A DNA stretch of 64,000 nucleotides from Bryopsis sp. KO-2023 (Eukaryota; Chlorophyta; Ulvophyceae; Bryopsidales; Bryopsidaceae). Where the stretch lies: contig BSYQ01000008.1 of NCBI GenBank assembly GCA_030272585.1, positions 2,604,001-2,668,000 on the forward strand, given 5' to 3'. A program made the position numbers and the translations under genes. Position 1 is the stretch's first letter. Each line of letters begins with the position of its first letter. Below are positions 13,001-24,237 of this stretch, piece by piece. The notes below the pieces were generated by a model, which was not told the origin of the DNA, did not search any database, and was given only the letters and a program-made list of their open reading frames with translations.

Positions 13001-13422
13001 AACACTCCCTAGAGTACATTTCCATGGGAAGGCCTTCCACTCAGCAATGCTTGCCTTGTGTATTTCAATATTGAAAATGACCTAAACCCACAGCAAAAAA
13101 ATGATCGATTTTGACTGGATATATTGGTTTGGAGATGCCAGTCTGTATGTAATTGATATCTTGAATATCCAGTCAGACATAGATATATGTGCACACCCTG
13201 TCAGTCACTCTGCTACTTCTTTTTTCTTTCTTTTTCCCCTCCTCCTTTCCTTTTTCACCCCTTTTCCAGCAAAAGTCGCTGGTTGAAATGGATCCAACCA
13301 GAAAAAAAAACTTGAAAAAACCTGCGAATTCCGCAATCTGAAATCGAAATTTCGATGTCGACGTGTCAATCCTTGTCATATTTTTTTTCTTTCAGCTTCT
13401 CTCTCTCTCTTTTCCTTTTTTT
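10062..13422. other. Long low-complexity spacer
   Basis: About 3.4 kb between the 5' end of the trypsin-fold gene and the 3' end of the PIN-domain gene. From roughly 10,840 to 13,420 the plus strand is dominated by runs of T, A and C with frequent pyrimidine tracts. Long open frames there are compositional artefacts of lysine- or phenylalanine-rich runs. The first 400 bp would hold the promoter of the trypsin-fold gene, but I recognise no specific element. No gene is supported. Confidence 0.55.
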
Positions 13423-16400
13423 TCAAATCGTGACGACCGGACGCTGGCTTTCCTTTCCTCTTTCGAAAGCATCCAGTAGGACTCTGTGGAATGTCTTGAA
13501 CTCGAGCTCATTCTGCGGGGGAACGCCTTCGGCATTTTCGCCGATTGGATCCGTACCCTCGAGCTTGAAGTTCGCAGGAATCTGGCGGTCCAGCACCATG
13601 CTCAGCAGCTCCCCACCAGTGAAAGGTCCACACACATTTCCCTGACCTTCCGTATCGATTTCCCATCGAAGCAAGGTATACCAGTGCCTGTGTCCGCCCA
13701 ACGCCGAAGAGACGAGCTTGATATTTCCCACGAGATGGGCGAAAGATCGCTCCTCCGGAATCGAGGAGGAGCTCTCCGTGGTGGTGTCGATTTTTTCGCC
13801 GTTCTTGTAGCACTCGCTCGTCGAAGAAGAGGCAGACCCATTGTCGGTTTCCCTTTCTTTGCATAATGATGTAGCCACCGATTCAAGGTGGGTTTGGCTT
13901 TCTTCCCTCCCTGTTTGGTCGTTTCTGTCATGTTGTTGTCGATCTAGGTCCATAGCCTTGACCCAAACCAAAAAAAAAAAACGACACTCATCCAGAGATT
14001 TGCCTAAAGACAGCACTTTTAGCAGCAGTTTTCCACCATACATTTTGGAATTACGGGGAGGGGAGGGGAGGGGGGGGGGGGAGGAATGTTCCACACAATA
14101 TCATATACACAGGCGAAAAAATAAAATAAAAATCCCTAAAGGCTAATCTGGGGTTCCTCACTTTCTTTTTTTCGTTTTCCTGCCCCGAGCTGCATACATC
14201 GGCCAGGATTTCCCCATAGGTCTTAAAGTCTGTCACGTCAAGGGGCCCCTCTGCCCCTTGGTCTACAGCAACCAGCCTGTCGTCTTTGGCCAACTTATTG
14301 TTGATGGCCCACTCCAAAACGGCTTTGGATTCGTAAGGCCCTTCCACCACTCCCTCGTTCCATCTGTACCAATCTCGAGGATTCAAAAGCGCTCTCTTGA
14401 TCGTCTCAGAATCCTGCATCCATCCTTTTATTGCAAACTCGCTGGGCTGCCCTCCCTGTCGCACAAAAACAGGGAAATGCGTGTGGAAAATGTATTGGCT
14501 CCATTGCACATAAGCCAAAAGTCAGACAATGACACAGAAGTGCCAGGAATCTGACTTTTCGAAGCGGTAGCTGCAGCATGCCAGTTTGAATTTCATCAAT
14601 GTTTATCTCTCTACTTTTCTAAAAAGAAAAAAAAAAAACTTTCTGTTTTTTTCCCAGCCAAATACCAATGCTTCTTTCCCAAACCAGATCTCCATTTGCT
14701 TTTTTGCAGCCACCGCACATTTCTTTTTCCCTTCCATTAAAAAAAAAAACAAAACAATAACAAAAATAAAATAATCAACTCACATGCAGATATGCCCCCA
14801 ACAAAAACATTTCGAATGAAGCGAGCTCGTCCTCCAACAAATTCGCTGCCCTTGTTCCAGCCATTCCCAGTCCTCGTGCCAGCAGCGAATTTTCGCACAG
14901 CCTCCCCAGCCACGCCAGGGCCAAAAAGTCAGACACTCGCTGGTGGAAAAATTCCTCCCATTGCAACTGCGAATCGCCCAGCAGCTTGTGCAGCAAGCCA
15001 GATTTGGAGAGCAACTCTTCAAAGACCGAATTTGACGCCGACAGGTCCCCATTTTCCAATTTCATGTTTTCCTTGTCAGGAGAGTCTTCCCTGTCATTGT
15101 TGTCACCTAAGGGAAATATAATTCTAAAATAAAATAATTTCTAATACAACATAATAAAACGAAACCTCGGTCCATACTGGTGGGCCTATATCGATTCACC
15201 GCCTTGGTGAGGTAACGAATTTGAAAAAAAAAGTGGTACAGCCCCCCCCCCCCAGTCGTGTCAAAAAGAAAATTAAATAAATAAATAAATAAAAATAGAG
15301 TGACAATTAAAATGCTTTTAACGCGCCCACCTGAGGATTGGAGCTCCTGTGACGTGCTGTCGGAAGCCTCCCAAACGGAGTGAGTGACTTGGGCCTTGTT
15401 AGCTTTGTTGTGCCTACCCCTGACCCACTGTTGTTTTCTTCCGGCAGCCGGAGGAGGAGGCGGCCCTTTACACTTTCCTTTAGCTTTAGCCTTGTATCGT
15501 TTTTTTCGGGCGTTTTTGCATGCAGCTGCTTTCAAAACCTGGTCGACAATCCACGAACAGTTCGGAGAAAGCCACAAAACTTCTGCTATTTTTCCCCCGC
15601 TCGAGAGAATCATGCATTTTTTTTCGAAAAATTAACATGAAGACCGACAGCGACATGATTTTTTTTTCCAATTACTGGCAAAAAAACCCGGGAAAGCACA
15701 AATGTACCGACCTGCTCCTTGAACACATCTGCCAACGCCATGGATTCACAATAAGCTGTCAATAGTTCAACATCGCTGTTGGGAACTTCTCCCGACCCCA
15801 AAGCTCGGACTCCGATCACTTGAGCCCTCAATTTCAGCATGTGGTCATCCGTCAGAAGCAAAACCGCCCCCCTTCTCTTTTCCATGTCAACCTCCTGTCC
15901 GAAGTAAAGGCAAGTTTGTAAGACCTTGTCGTCGTTAGAATCCAGCGACAGCAGCCGCCCCCATCGTTGCGATTCCTTGAATTCCTGGAGAGTTTCGAAC
16001 CTGAAATTCAACACCAGAGAGAGAAAAACAAAAGAAATAAAAAATTAGACCCGAAAAACCAGATCAGGCTTCCTCGTTTGTCCGAGTCGCTTTCTGTTTT
16101 CAAATGTTTATTGCGTTGAGCTTTGTAGCTCCATATGGGCTTCACACCAACCACCAAAAAGAAAAACACGTTTCTGGTTTCCCCGTGAAATGATCCAATA
16201 TCACACAATTCCTCCTCAACTGTTTTGTTTTTTGTGGAGCTTTCTTCTTGCATAGTCAGGTGGGCAGCACATGGTTGGTTCGACTCTACCTGTCTTCTTT
16301 CCCCCCTTGGTCCCTTGTGTGTGGTGTTTGTGTGTATTACGTGTGTTGTGAAATTTCAGTGACTCCCTGAGAAATGACCATCCTTTGCCCCTGCTTTCCA

Positions 16401-16924
16401 TTCCATTCTTTTTTTTAAAGCAAAAACGAAATCCTTCCCTTTTTTTTGTCGCTTTCCCCTTGTCGCTTTTTTTTTTCCCCTTTTGGCTTGAAGTTACACT
16501 CTCTCTCGACAAACCGCATTCTTTCTTTCTATATTTTCCTTCTCTCTCTGTCTCTTTTTTCAACCTTTTTTTTTTCATAAAATATTTTCAGGGGATGAGT
16601 TGCTGCTAAATCCAACACCTGAAAAGAGGGTCATACTGGAACTCCAGGAGATGATCCACGATCATGCTGGTTCGATATTTGTATTCCTTCAGTTTGTCCA
16701 TCTCACAGAGCACTATCCAAGGAATCACCACGACAGGTTGCAGCCTCTGCCCCGTTTTCCAGTCCGTGCACTCCGGCGTAGATTTCAAATTGTTCACCAA
16801 GCCATGGTAGTTGGAGATCAAAGCACTGGTGTCGGCCACAAAATATATGCAATCTCGAGGACACTTTTCGATCCCTGGGCCATGTCGGAGGGTGGTTGTG
16901 AGCACCCCTGGCTTCCCGCCAGAC
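13423..16924 (-). CDS. Swt1-like PIN-domain endoribonuclease with two GYF-like modules (5' exon unresolved)
   Basis: Probable nuclear RNA-surveillance endonuclease of the Swt1 type. Exons on the minus strand, all in phase, are 16924-16619, 16000-15708, 15585-15331, 15106-14784, 14455-14162 and 13956-13423, about 668 residues. The PIN domain occupies the first two exons, with acidic residues at YFVADTSALI, VIPWIVLCEMDKLKE, LDSNDDKVLQTC and LLLTDDHML, so the metal-binding set looks intact. A basic stretch rich in Lys and Pro follows, then a helical region. Next comes a GYF-like module (WYRWNEGVVEGPYESKAV) and, after a Ser/Thr-rich linker, a second one (WYTLLRWEIDTEG with CGPFTGGELLSMVL). GYF domains bind proline-rich peptides. 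The first exon shown begins inside a codon, so at least one upstream exon beyond 16925 is missing. The Swt1 assignment rests on the PIN motifs; the C-terminal GYF pair is inferred from motif spacing. Confidence 0.8.
14055..14083 (+). repeat. G-rich tract in PIN-gene intron
   Basis: Blocks gggg-a-gggg-a-gggg-a followed by a run of 12 G on the plus strand. This is the C-rich strand of the minus-strand transcript, in the intron 13957-14161. The DNA strand has the four G-runs needed for a quadruplex. Confidence 0.65.
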
Positions 16925-19410
16925 CTGGAGCGAGGTTGGGAAAAAAGGAACAATCAGCAAACAAAAAGCAAAAAAACAAAAAACGAAACAGCACGATTGC
17001 TGCGAACTAGAATCGAGGAGCTGCCCATTGGGCAGCGGAGTTCAATTGTAGGGTTTTCTTTTTTTTCTTTTTTGTTGTTCCTGGTGGGGATGTTGAATGT
17101 TTCGAAATATCACTGATGCATATTCACCCTGCCTGACAGGTTTTTGTTCAGAAACCCTTGTTTCGGGAAAAAACAGGCAGCCACTCTTAATAACATTTCC
17201 TCAGCCACTGCCCAGTTCTTTTTTCTTATCATATATGGCCCGTTTCTTTGTACTAGGTGCGGGTACTCCGCAGACAGAGCGCCAGCACTTCAGTCGGACG
17301 ACACGTGACCCTTGGTTTATTTGTGAGGATGCGTCATGTTCCAACAAGATTCTGAAAACCGGGTTTGGACCGGCCGCAAGCGGTCAAGACATACCTGCTA
17401 TTGTACTTTTGCTTCTTCTGATTACGTCCCATCACATTTCTGAGGCACAAACCAATGTGAAAAACGTCAGTGCATGTTTTTGATATTTCTGAGTAGGGGG
17501 TTCGATGAAAGGGCTGTTCGCCTTATTGGTTGGGGGCTGTCTTTGCTGTGTTCGTCGCGAGGAGAAACGAAACTCCGGAAAGGGTTTTTCCTTCCATTGA
17601 ATTAAGGTACATCGATGACGTCTAAAAACGGCAGCAACCTTTTCGCAGTTTGCAACACGCCCTGAAGTTTGTTAATAAGACTATGGGGCCTGAACAAGCT
17701 GGATTCATTGCTTGCTCCCAGCAAAGTTAAAGTTTTTTGAGTGGGGTTTCTGCGGAAAAAACATGGTGGGTTGGGAGAGGGGCAAACATGATCCGTGACC
17801 TAGGATCCGATGCGAAACGGTCATAGAGACGTCAGGTGTGAGCGGCGTCACAATCGCGTTTCGAAACGAGCGGTTCGCAGGAAAGTGGTGCGGCTAGTGC
17901 TGGAAGAAACACCAAAGCAACCTCCATAACGCAGCCAGAAACACCAACTTTTTGACACCGTTATTCCTGGCCAAACCCCCACACAGAATAGGAAGTACAG
18001 GGCTCACCGGTGCTCTTATGTCCCTCCTTGCTCCTTATCTCAAAAAAAAAGACAATCACAAAGTTGCAGGGTCGCCCTGAAAGCACCAACAGATCGCCTC
18101 CAGATTCGTATAATTTGTCATCCCAGCGCAGCCAGAACGAACGCATTTGGAATCCAGCAAGCCACTCCCCCTGGAATTGGCCAACCTTTGTTTCAATGAA
18201 AGAATCAAATTCTATCATGGTGAGCAGCAGTGTATTTTCAAAATTTGCCTAGCAGTTTTTTGGGCCTTTAAAGGGCCACATGCACCCGAAGTTTGATATC
18301 ACAGGGATCACATCCATGAAATATTCTACAGAGCTCACAACCAGCGTATTTTTTTTTTCAATTAGCCAACCCCAAAGTGACCCTAAATTCTGCTGTTTCA
18401 TCTGCTCGTGGCCCTTTTATGGGCCCAATTTTTTTGAAAAAATGAGAATGTGGCCCCTGGAGGTTACAAGGTTTCGAACACAAGATTGATTTCTCTGGGG
18501 AGTTCTGTCTGCTAAAGACAAATTTTTAGACAAAAAATACACTGGTTGCGGCCAACAATAACATAATTCATTAGCATTAACTAATAAAGCAATACAACAC
18601 ATTTCCATGAGAAAGTTTACCTCTGTGAAACACTTCAACATCAAAAAAAATTGATTAGTTCAACAATTTGGTGTGTGTGTTTTCCTGTGAAAATCTATGA
18701 AAGGGTATTGTGAAGAGAGAAGAAAAGGCTTTGCAACTTTTACTGATTCACTGAATTCACTGGCAGTGAGCGACTCGCACAACTCCAGCCAGCATGACAT
18801 GCTATGCATTAAGTACATTGGCAATGCTATCCCAAAAGCACCACTTCCACTATCAAGTTTCTGACTGAGCATCCTTTACATTGGCCATTAATGTGTTTTC
18901 TTTTTGTTGGACCATCGACGGCCGAAGCCCTTTTTGAAAATACCACAACACAATCCATCACGCTCTTCCACATCCAACACACAGGGAAAGAGAACAGCTC
19001 CCATCACGGTCGGTCCAAATGTAAGGTGCGTTGATACCACTCACAGACGTGGTTCAACATATAGGCTTTCCACCGCTTTTCAAGTGGATTCCGCCCTCAT
19101 GTTCACTTCTCCACGAAGGAGATGAACGATACTCGTGTGTATGCCCGAAATTATACAAGATCCTCTGGTTGGTGTTCCATTTGCTGCTGCCCCACATCAT
19201 GACGAGAGTGGAGCCACGAACGCTGTGCTAGTAGCAGAAGCACTGCGGTACCGACGATCCCAAGGGGAAAATCAGGAGATTGTGGTTGGGGTCGAAAGAA
19301 GCCCCGCTTCGCAGCCCATTGTTTGCGCACCTGTCCAAAACATAGACACAGTTCATAATACCGATAGGCACATTTCTCAGAGAAAAATTCCAACATCAAT
19401 TCGACTCTTC
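16925..19410. other. Unresolved spacer
   Basis: This stretch should contain the 5' exon of the PIN-domain gene, but I could not identify it. A minus-strand open frame at 17961-18218 and a plus-strand one at 17097-17483 have mixed composition but no recognisable motif. The left arm of an inverted repeat lies at 18238-18346. Confidence 0.4.
18238..18346 (+). repeat. Left arm of long inverted repeat
   Basis: Positions 18262-18302 are a perfect 41-bp reverse complement of 20941-20981. The match extends with small differences on both sides. The core starts with the palindrome gggcctttaaagggcc and continues cacatgcacccgaagtttga. Confidence 0.85.
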
Positions 19411-20627
19411 TCACCCTGGGGCATCCCAGCAGCACGAGTACTCTTCAACTGTGGTGCAAACTGGGATCTGGGAGCCGCCCGTGGTCGAGGAGGATTCAGC
19501 TCCAGCACTTCCGTCGCCGCTTGTCGTTGGAACTGGGTCGTCGATCGCACCGACGTTGACGTTGATCGCGGTGGAGGTTCCCTCCACGTCGACTCCGCAC
19601 TCGGAGTCCGCACTCAGTTCGCCTGTGCAGAAAACACTCGTTTTTTCAAAATGCCGAATGAATGCGTGGATACAGTCTATGTTTAGACCAACACGAAACC
19701 ACCAAACCTGTGCAAACTTCTGAAGTCGCAATCGCCAACGCCTCAGCGATGGCCGTTGTTGCAGAAAGAACAAATTCGGATCGGAATGCTTCGGCTGCCC
19801 CGCTGCCTTCGACACAGGCCTCGGTACTACCTTCCGCAGCGGCTTGAGCGAATCCCACTGCGATGGCGGTCAGGTCTCCCATACACACCGCGCTCGAAGC
19901 GCCGCCAGCTGCAACTGCAACCGCTCGAGCGAAAGCTTCTGCATAGGCAGTTGCAAAAGAATCTCCGCGGGCTACGCTGAAACCGCATCCGAAACCTTGA
20001 CCGTCACACGACACCTGCACCAGCCGAGTAGAAGATCAATGCACGAAAAAAGATGAGGGAAAATTGGGCGAGGTGTGACACTGGAGCTTATCTTGGCTGT
20101 ACCTACCTTTGCCAACGCCTCAAAATACACTGACGCCACGGCAGTCGCTGCCGCCGTTGCTGCGGCTTCCGCCGTCACGGGACTACAGAGGTCAGTTGTT
20201 AGGATCTCCTTCACTTCGCTCTCGAGTTTGGATTCTGCGAATGCAAGAGACTGTGGACACAGCAAAGTCCAAAAGTCTTTCAGCGACTTTATCTGGGCAT
20301 TTTCTGAGCAAGTTGGGAACAGCACCATAAGGCGCTCACAACAAGATGAACAAAATTCTCACGTTGCAACTCGCTCCGGCCCAGCCCTTGCACGATCCTG
20401 ATTTCACCACGAGGCTCACCGAGCCAAAGACCTGGCAAGAAGTGGTTGAGGTCTGGTAGAGGCGTCGACCTGAACAAACTCATGCGAATGTGAGGTGTTG
20501 CCCAAAGCAAGAAAACGACAACTTACGCCCACATCCCGCGAGAAACACATGTGCCCCAACCTGCCAAAGCTGGCGGCAGCGCCCCGAGTGCGAGGAAGGC
20601 CAAAAACATAGCAGCGTTCATCGTCAT
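19411..20627 (-). CDS. Secreted alanine-rich protein, unknown function
   Basis: I do not recognise the family. The proposed start at 20627 encodes MTMNAAMFLAFLALGA, a signal peptide ending near PALAG, and exon 1 stops at 20527 before a strong GTAAGT donor. A middle exon ending near 20107 (LAK before GTAGGT) contains TAEAAATAAATAVASVYFEA. Exon 20014-19708 reads VSCDGQGFGCGFSVARG followed by long alternating Ala stretches (AYAEAFARAVAVAAGGAS) with spaced cysteines. The last exon 19622-19411 is Ser/Thr/Gly-rich with several cysteines and ends in YSCCWDAPG. The joins 20014-19708 and 19622-19411 agree in phase. I could not join exon 1 to the middle exon cleanly, so an exon is missing or mis-set. 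The composition suggests a structural extracellular or wall protein, which is inference. The gene is flanked by the arms of an inverted repeat. Confidence 0.58.
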
Positions 20628-20714
20628 TGTGAAAAGAAAAAGTCCTGACAAAACAGTCGGTTGAGAGTAGGAAGTACGCACGCACAGAGAGAACACACCA
20701 GTTGTTACTTGACG
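20628..20714. promoter_or_regulatory. Short divergent spacer between two signal-peptide starts
   Basis: Only 87 bp separate the start of the minus-strand Ala-rich gene from the plus-strand ORF at 20715. If both are real they share one promoter. No known element was recognised in it. Confidence 0.3.
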
Positions 20715-20843
20715 ATGTTCGGGAAACAACTGGTATTAATACTGTTGGTTGCAACTTTCTCTGTCCTGTGTGAGTCACGCTCAACCGCCGGCAGGCCGCT
20801 GCACTCACACGAGCAGTACCGTGACAATGTGGCCCCGACATAA
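20715..20843 (+). CDS. Short ORF or first exon encoding a signal peptide
   Basis: MFGKQLVLILLVATFSVLC is a textbook signal peptide. The frame stays open for 42 residues. A strong GTGAGT donor occurs at 20770 just after the peptide, so this may be the first exon of a longer secreted protein whose other exons I could not place. Joining straight to the DUF302 exon at 22491 fails in phase. It may also be a chance ORF. Confidence 0.35.
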   Translation: MFGKQLVLILLVATFSVLCESRSTAGRPLHSHEQYRDNVAPT

Positions 20844-20887
20844 ATTATACAAATTGCAGGGTGTCGAGCAAAAATCTGATTCGTCTG

Positions 20888-21061
20888 TGTTGGTTGTGAG
20901 TTCTGTGGAATCATCAATTTTTTTCATGGATGTACCCCCAGTGATATCAAACTTCGGGTGCATGTGGCCCTTTAAAGGCCCGAAATTTCGTGGCCTAAAA
21001 ATTAATATTGAAAAATCTTTTTGGCCCTTTTGTGGCCAAAAAAACTGCTTGGCAATTTTAA
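20888..21061 (-). repeat. Right arm of long inverted repeat
   Basis: Reverse complement of the arm at 18238-18346. It shares the perfect 41-bp core and both flanks, but carries about 55 extra bases containing a second GGCC-rich palindrome (ggcccttttgtggcc). Three TACTGT units follow immediately outside, at about 21066-21085. Confidence 0.85.
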
Positions 21062-22490
21062 AAAAATACTGTTACTGTTACTGTTAAAACGTGCTTATCT
21101 TCTTTTTTATAAAAAAAGTTAGCAATTACTAGAAATTCGTAGGTTGGTTTTTTCCACCATGTATGGAAGGTGAATATTTGATAGTCATTCTTTAACACCC
21201 AAGGTGTTTGTATAATGGTCTGCAATTGGTACGTTCATGAATGGAGGGCTTGACCCGTTAGAGCCGCATTGGACTGTACTGAGTACGGTACTGTATTGAG
21301 TACAGTACTGTGGCGTGCATTGGTACTATGGAGGTATTTTTGTACTGGGAAAAAATTAGTGAGGTGTGTATAGTTGAGGGAGTGTGGGGTATACGTTGGC
21401 AGAACGTTCAACAGCGCTTCATATTTGGCCTTCTCTTGCTGTGTTGCAATTATTGGGTTGAAGGACGCAGTTTGAATTGCACAAGGTGTGCTGCAAGGCT
21501 GAGCAATTTCAATCAATCTTTTAATTACAAGGCACCCTCCAGTTTTCGGTGGTAGTGGTGTCGCATCAAAAGCAGAAGAGTATTTTAAGTTCGACGTGCG
21601 TTTTCTGGTTCATTCCTCCCAGAAAAAGACCGCCGCCGCGGATCTGTGCCTTTTCAACTTCTGTTTCTTCCTCGACAACGATTTTGAAAGCTACCGGGGT
21701 GAAGTCGGCATAAAGATGTCTGGTGGGTTGGGCTTGCCAAAAGCATCTGGTCGTGGCGGGATGTGTACCGATTGATTTTGGGTGGCGGATGCGATGCAGG
21801 TGTGCGGTTATTCCTGCTGGTTCTCCTCTCCTTAGTGGCACTTTCGATAGGGCATCGGCACCACCACTGCCCATGCGATGAATGCATCGATGACGTCAAA
21901 AAACAGTGAGTAGCCCTCTCCTGAGAATCTTTGTTGCACCACCATCCAACATTTGCATGTTCTTCCACACAAAAACGTACGGACACTACTTCACAACCTT
22001 GAGAAGTTGTTTCGTGTTACAGGACGATCATTTACTTCTTAATATGGGGGGGGGTTGCATTTGTTTCGAAACAGAGAAACAAAGGGATGGTTTCCTTTAA
22101 AGGGATGGTTTCAGCTTTGCCAATGCTTGCATGAAATTGCCTTGAGACAGGACCAATGAGGGGTCATCCATCCCTTCTGCAAAAGGGATTAAAAATAAAG
22201 AACCAAATTAGTCAACTCTGCTCTTTAACAAAATGTTAAAACGATTCCCCCCGTCTAGTTTCGAAAAAGGGGATAAGGGGGGGGGGGGAAGGGGTAAACG
22301 CGAAACAACTTATCAACTTCACAAGGCCTAAGCTTACTCTCAGTTCGTGGTTCCTTGGCTAGTTCATACCTCGACTAAACAGCGGCTATATGTGCAAGCA
22401 AAGAGTCGCGGACAGATTTGGGTCTGTGTGAACATTTCTGTAAAACAAACACCAATTGGACCTCGACTAAACTACCAATTCCTACGCAGC
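21062..22490. other. Unassigned spacer
   Basis: Contains the TACTGT triplet next to the repeat arm, a nested GTAC palindrome at 21273-21311, a minus-strand open frame at 21566-21874 with no recognised motif, and a G-run near 22277-22289. It should hold the 5' part of the DUF302 gene, which I could not identify. Confidence 0.4.
21273..21311. repeat. GTAC-rich nested palindrome
   Basis: Arms actgtact (21273-21280) and agtacagt (21299-21306) are exact reverse complements. The loop itself contains gtacggtac. It could fold as a hairpin; no function is evident. Confidence 0.45.
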
Positions 22491-23000
22491 TGCGAAGATG
22501 ATCTCCACAAAGAACTCACCGTCACCGAGACTCAGCGAACGGTTGCCGAAGTGATGGACACCTTAGTGGAGCTTTTGGAAGATCAGGACGCTTATCCTGG
22601 TTTCAATGTCGCTGCACGAATCAACCACGGAAAAGCTGCAGAAACGGCAGGATTGGATTTGCATCCCACTGAGGTTCTGATTTTTGGCAACCCCAAGGCA
22701 GGGACTAAGCTGATGCAAGACACGCCATCGATAGCTTTAGACTTGCCACTGAAAATCATAGCCTGGAGGGATCAAGGAGATAACACGAAAGTGGGATACC
22801 ACAATCCTGTCTATCTGGCTACCCATCACTGTGTGAGATCAGGTACGATTCCCACACCACAAGCGGCAATGGAAGTGCGGCATGACGCACTTCCAAACTT
22901 GATCAACTATTGTCAGTGTGCTCGACTCGAGCACACCGGCATTCGGAATGAATATGAGTTTTTTTTCCAAATAAATGTGATGTGTGCATTGATCAATTGA
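22491..23000 (+). CDS. DUF302-domain protein (5' exon not found)
   Basis: The frame contains the DUF302 signature: TVAEVMDTLVELLED, FNVAARINHGKAAETAGL, TEVLIFGNPKAGTKLMQ, IALDLPLKIIAW, and a final GYHNPVYLATHHCV. DUF302 is a small domain common in bacteria and found in some eukaryotes; its biochemical role is not established. The exon probably begins after the acceptor ending at 22490, as there is no in-frame ATG before residue 20 of the domain region. A donor-like GTACGA near 22842 follows the domain, so the last residues up to the stop at 23000 may be intronic. A possible further exon (IDQLIEAKGAVLREA) begins near 22991. Confidence 0.7.
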   Translation, partial: CEDDLHKELTVTETQRTVAEVMDTLVELLEDQDAYPGFNVAARINHGKAAETAGLDLHPTEVLIFGNPKAGTKLMQDTPSIALDLPLKIIAWRDQGDNTKVGYHNPVYLATHHCVRSGTIPTPQAAMEVRHDALPNLINYCQCARLEHTGIRNEYEFFFQINVMCALIN

Positions 23001-23427
23001 TCGAAGCCAAGGGGGCAGTATTGAGAGAAGCTCTGTTGGTGCAGATTTTACTGAGCTCCTGTGCAACATGGCTGGATTGCTTGAAAATCTTGTCCAATTG
23101 GCAACTGCTGAATGATCGGCGGTCAAGATGAGAAAGAATTGAATATTGTCAAATTCGAATTCAGCAATTTTGATGGGAAGGAGGGGTTCGATTCTTGAGT
23201 CAACATGCTAGATAGCGCTATGATATATCATCCAAGTAAAAACAACATAAATCTCCCCTGTGTTTGCCAATAACCTCCAAAAAAGCGTAGACCACGTGAT
23301 TCTAAAGGGTCCCTCTCTAGCCGGCGGCTCCTACGGACATCTGCCTCCGTGCAATTGCAATGCACCCCACAACTTCAAATACCCTGCCCCCCCACCTCCC
23401 TCATATTATTCCTTAGATGATGATGCA

Positions 23428-24237
23428 CTATATATCATATATCTCAACCATATCCTCGATCGCTGCGTTGCACGTCGGACACACATCGTCCTCTTCATCC
23501 TCGTCTGGACCTGACGGCCATTCTGCACAATCTCGACACATGCATCGGTGGCCACAAGGTACACATGCATGGGTGGAAATCCCCTCCAGACAAATGGAGC
23601 ATGTGAGATTGTAGATGTTTTCGTTCTCCTTGTTTGTGTTGTGCCATCGACGAATGGAGTCCTGAAAAAAAACATAGTCTTCAACAGTGAGATATCCAAA
23701 TTTGGTCTCGTCGAGATGGTGGGGTCCGGGGTGTGGGACTAGCCTTTTTGAGTCTCACAGGGGTTGGGGGTAAATGCGACCAGCTCGAAGCTTACACAGC
23801 TCAAAAACGACAATCCCCCAAAAGAAGTCGTCAGTAACTGATGACGTATTGGCCCTTCGTGGGGAATCCATTCACTTTGGGTGTTCTCTCACCGGTGTAC
23901 TTGGATATCGTGGCGAGTGTTGAGTATTTCTGTTGCTAATTTGTGGGGACGCATCGGTTTCTTCTGAATTCGCATCGTGCCGTCTGGATTGCGAGGCTAG
24001 AAATGCTTCGAACTCTTCCAAAAGGTCCGCGTGGGTTCTCAATGTCGTCCTTACGGACCCCAGAATCCAGGGAGCATCCCCCCCTCTCTCGTAGTACACT
24101 CTCAACAGCTGCAGGAAATCCGCATAGCGGGGCCGTGACAGCCGCGTGCGAACGCGGGCAACGAAGTTCAGCGCGCTTTGCATCTCTGCAGGAAATGCAC
24201 CATTTGGTAGCCTTCGGTTCCGAACGATAGAAGCCAT
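23428..24237 (-). CDS. Small PAH domain plus RING finger protein
   Basis: Two exons, 24237-23893 and 23661-23428, join in phase 0 to give 192 residues. Residues about 20-80 form a paired amphipathic helix like those of Sin3 corepressors: SALNFVARVRTRLSRPRYADFL, YYERGGDAPWILGSV, and HADLLEEFEAFL. A polar linker follows. The second exon encodes a C3HC4-type RING: CSICLEGISTHACVPCGH, then CMCRDC and, after an acidic insert, CPTC. PAH domains bind short helical peptides of transcription regulators, and RING fingers usually recruit E2 ubiquitin enzymes. A nuclear ubiquitin-ligase role is inferred only. The start ATG at 24237 is the first in frame and gives a compact N-terminus. The RING exon has no ATG of its own and is easily missed. 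Confidence 0.82.

Noticed and set aside
21566-21874. Minus-strand 102-codon ORF with an acidic stretch (VVEEETEVEKAQIRGGG)
   Set aside because: Protein-like in part, but without a recognised family, splice context or neighbouring exons; too weak to call a gene.
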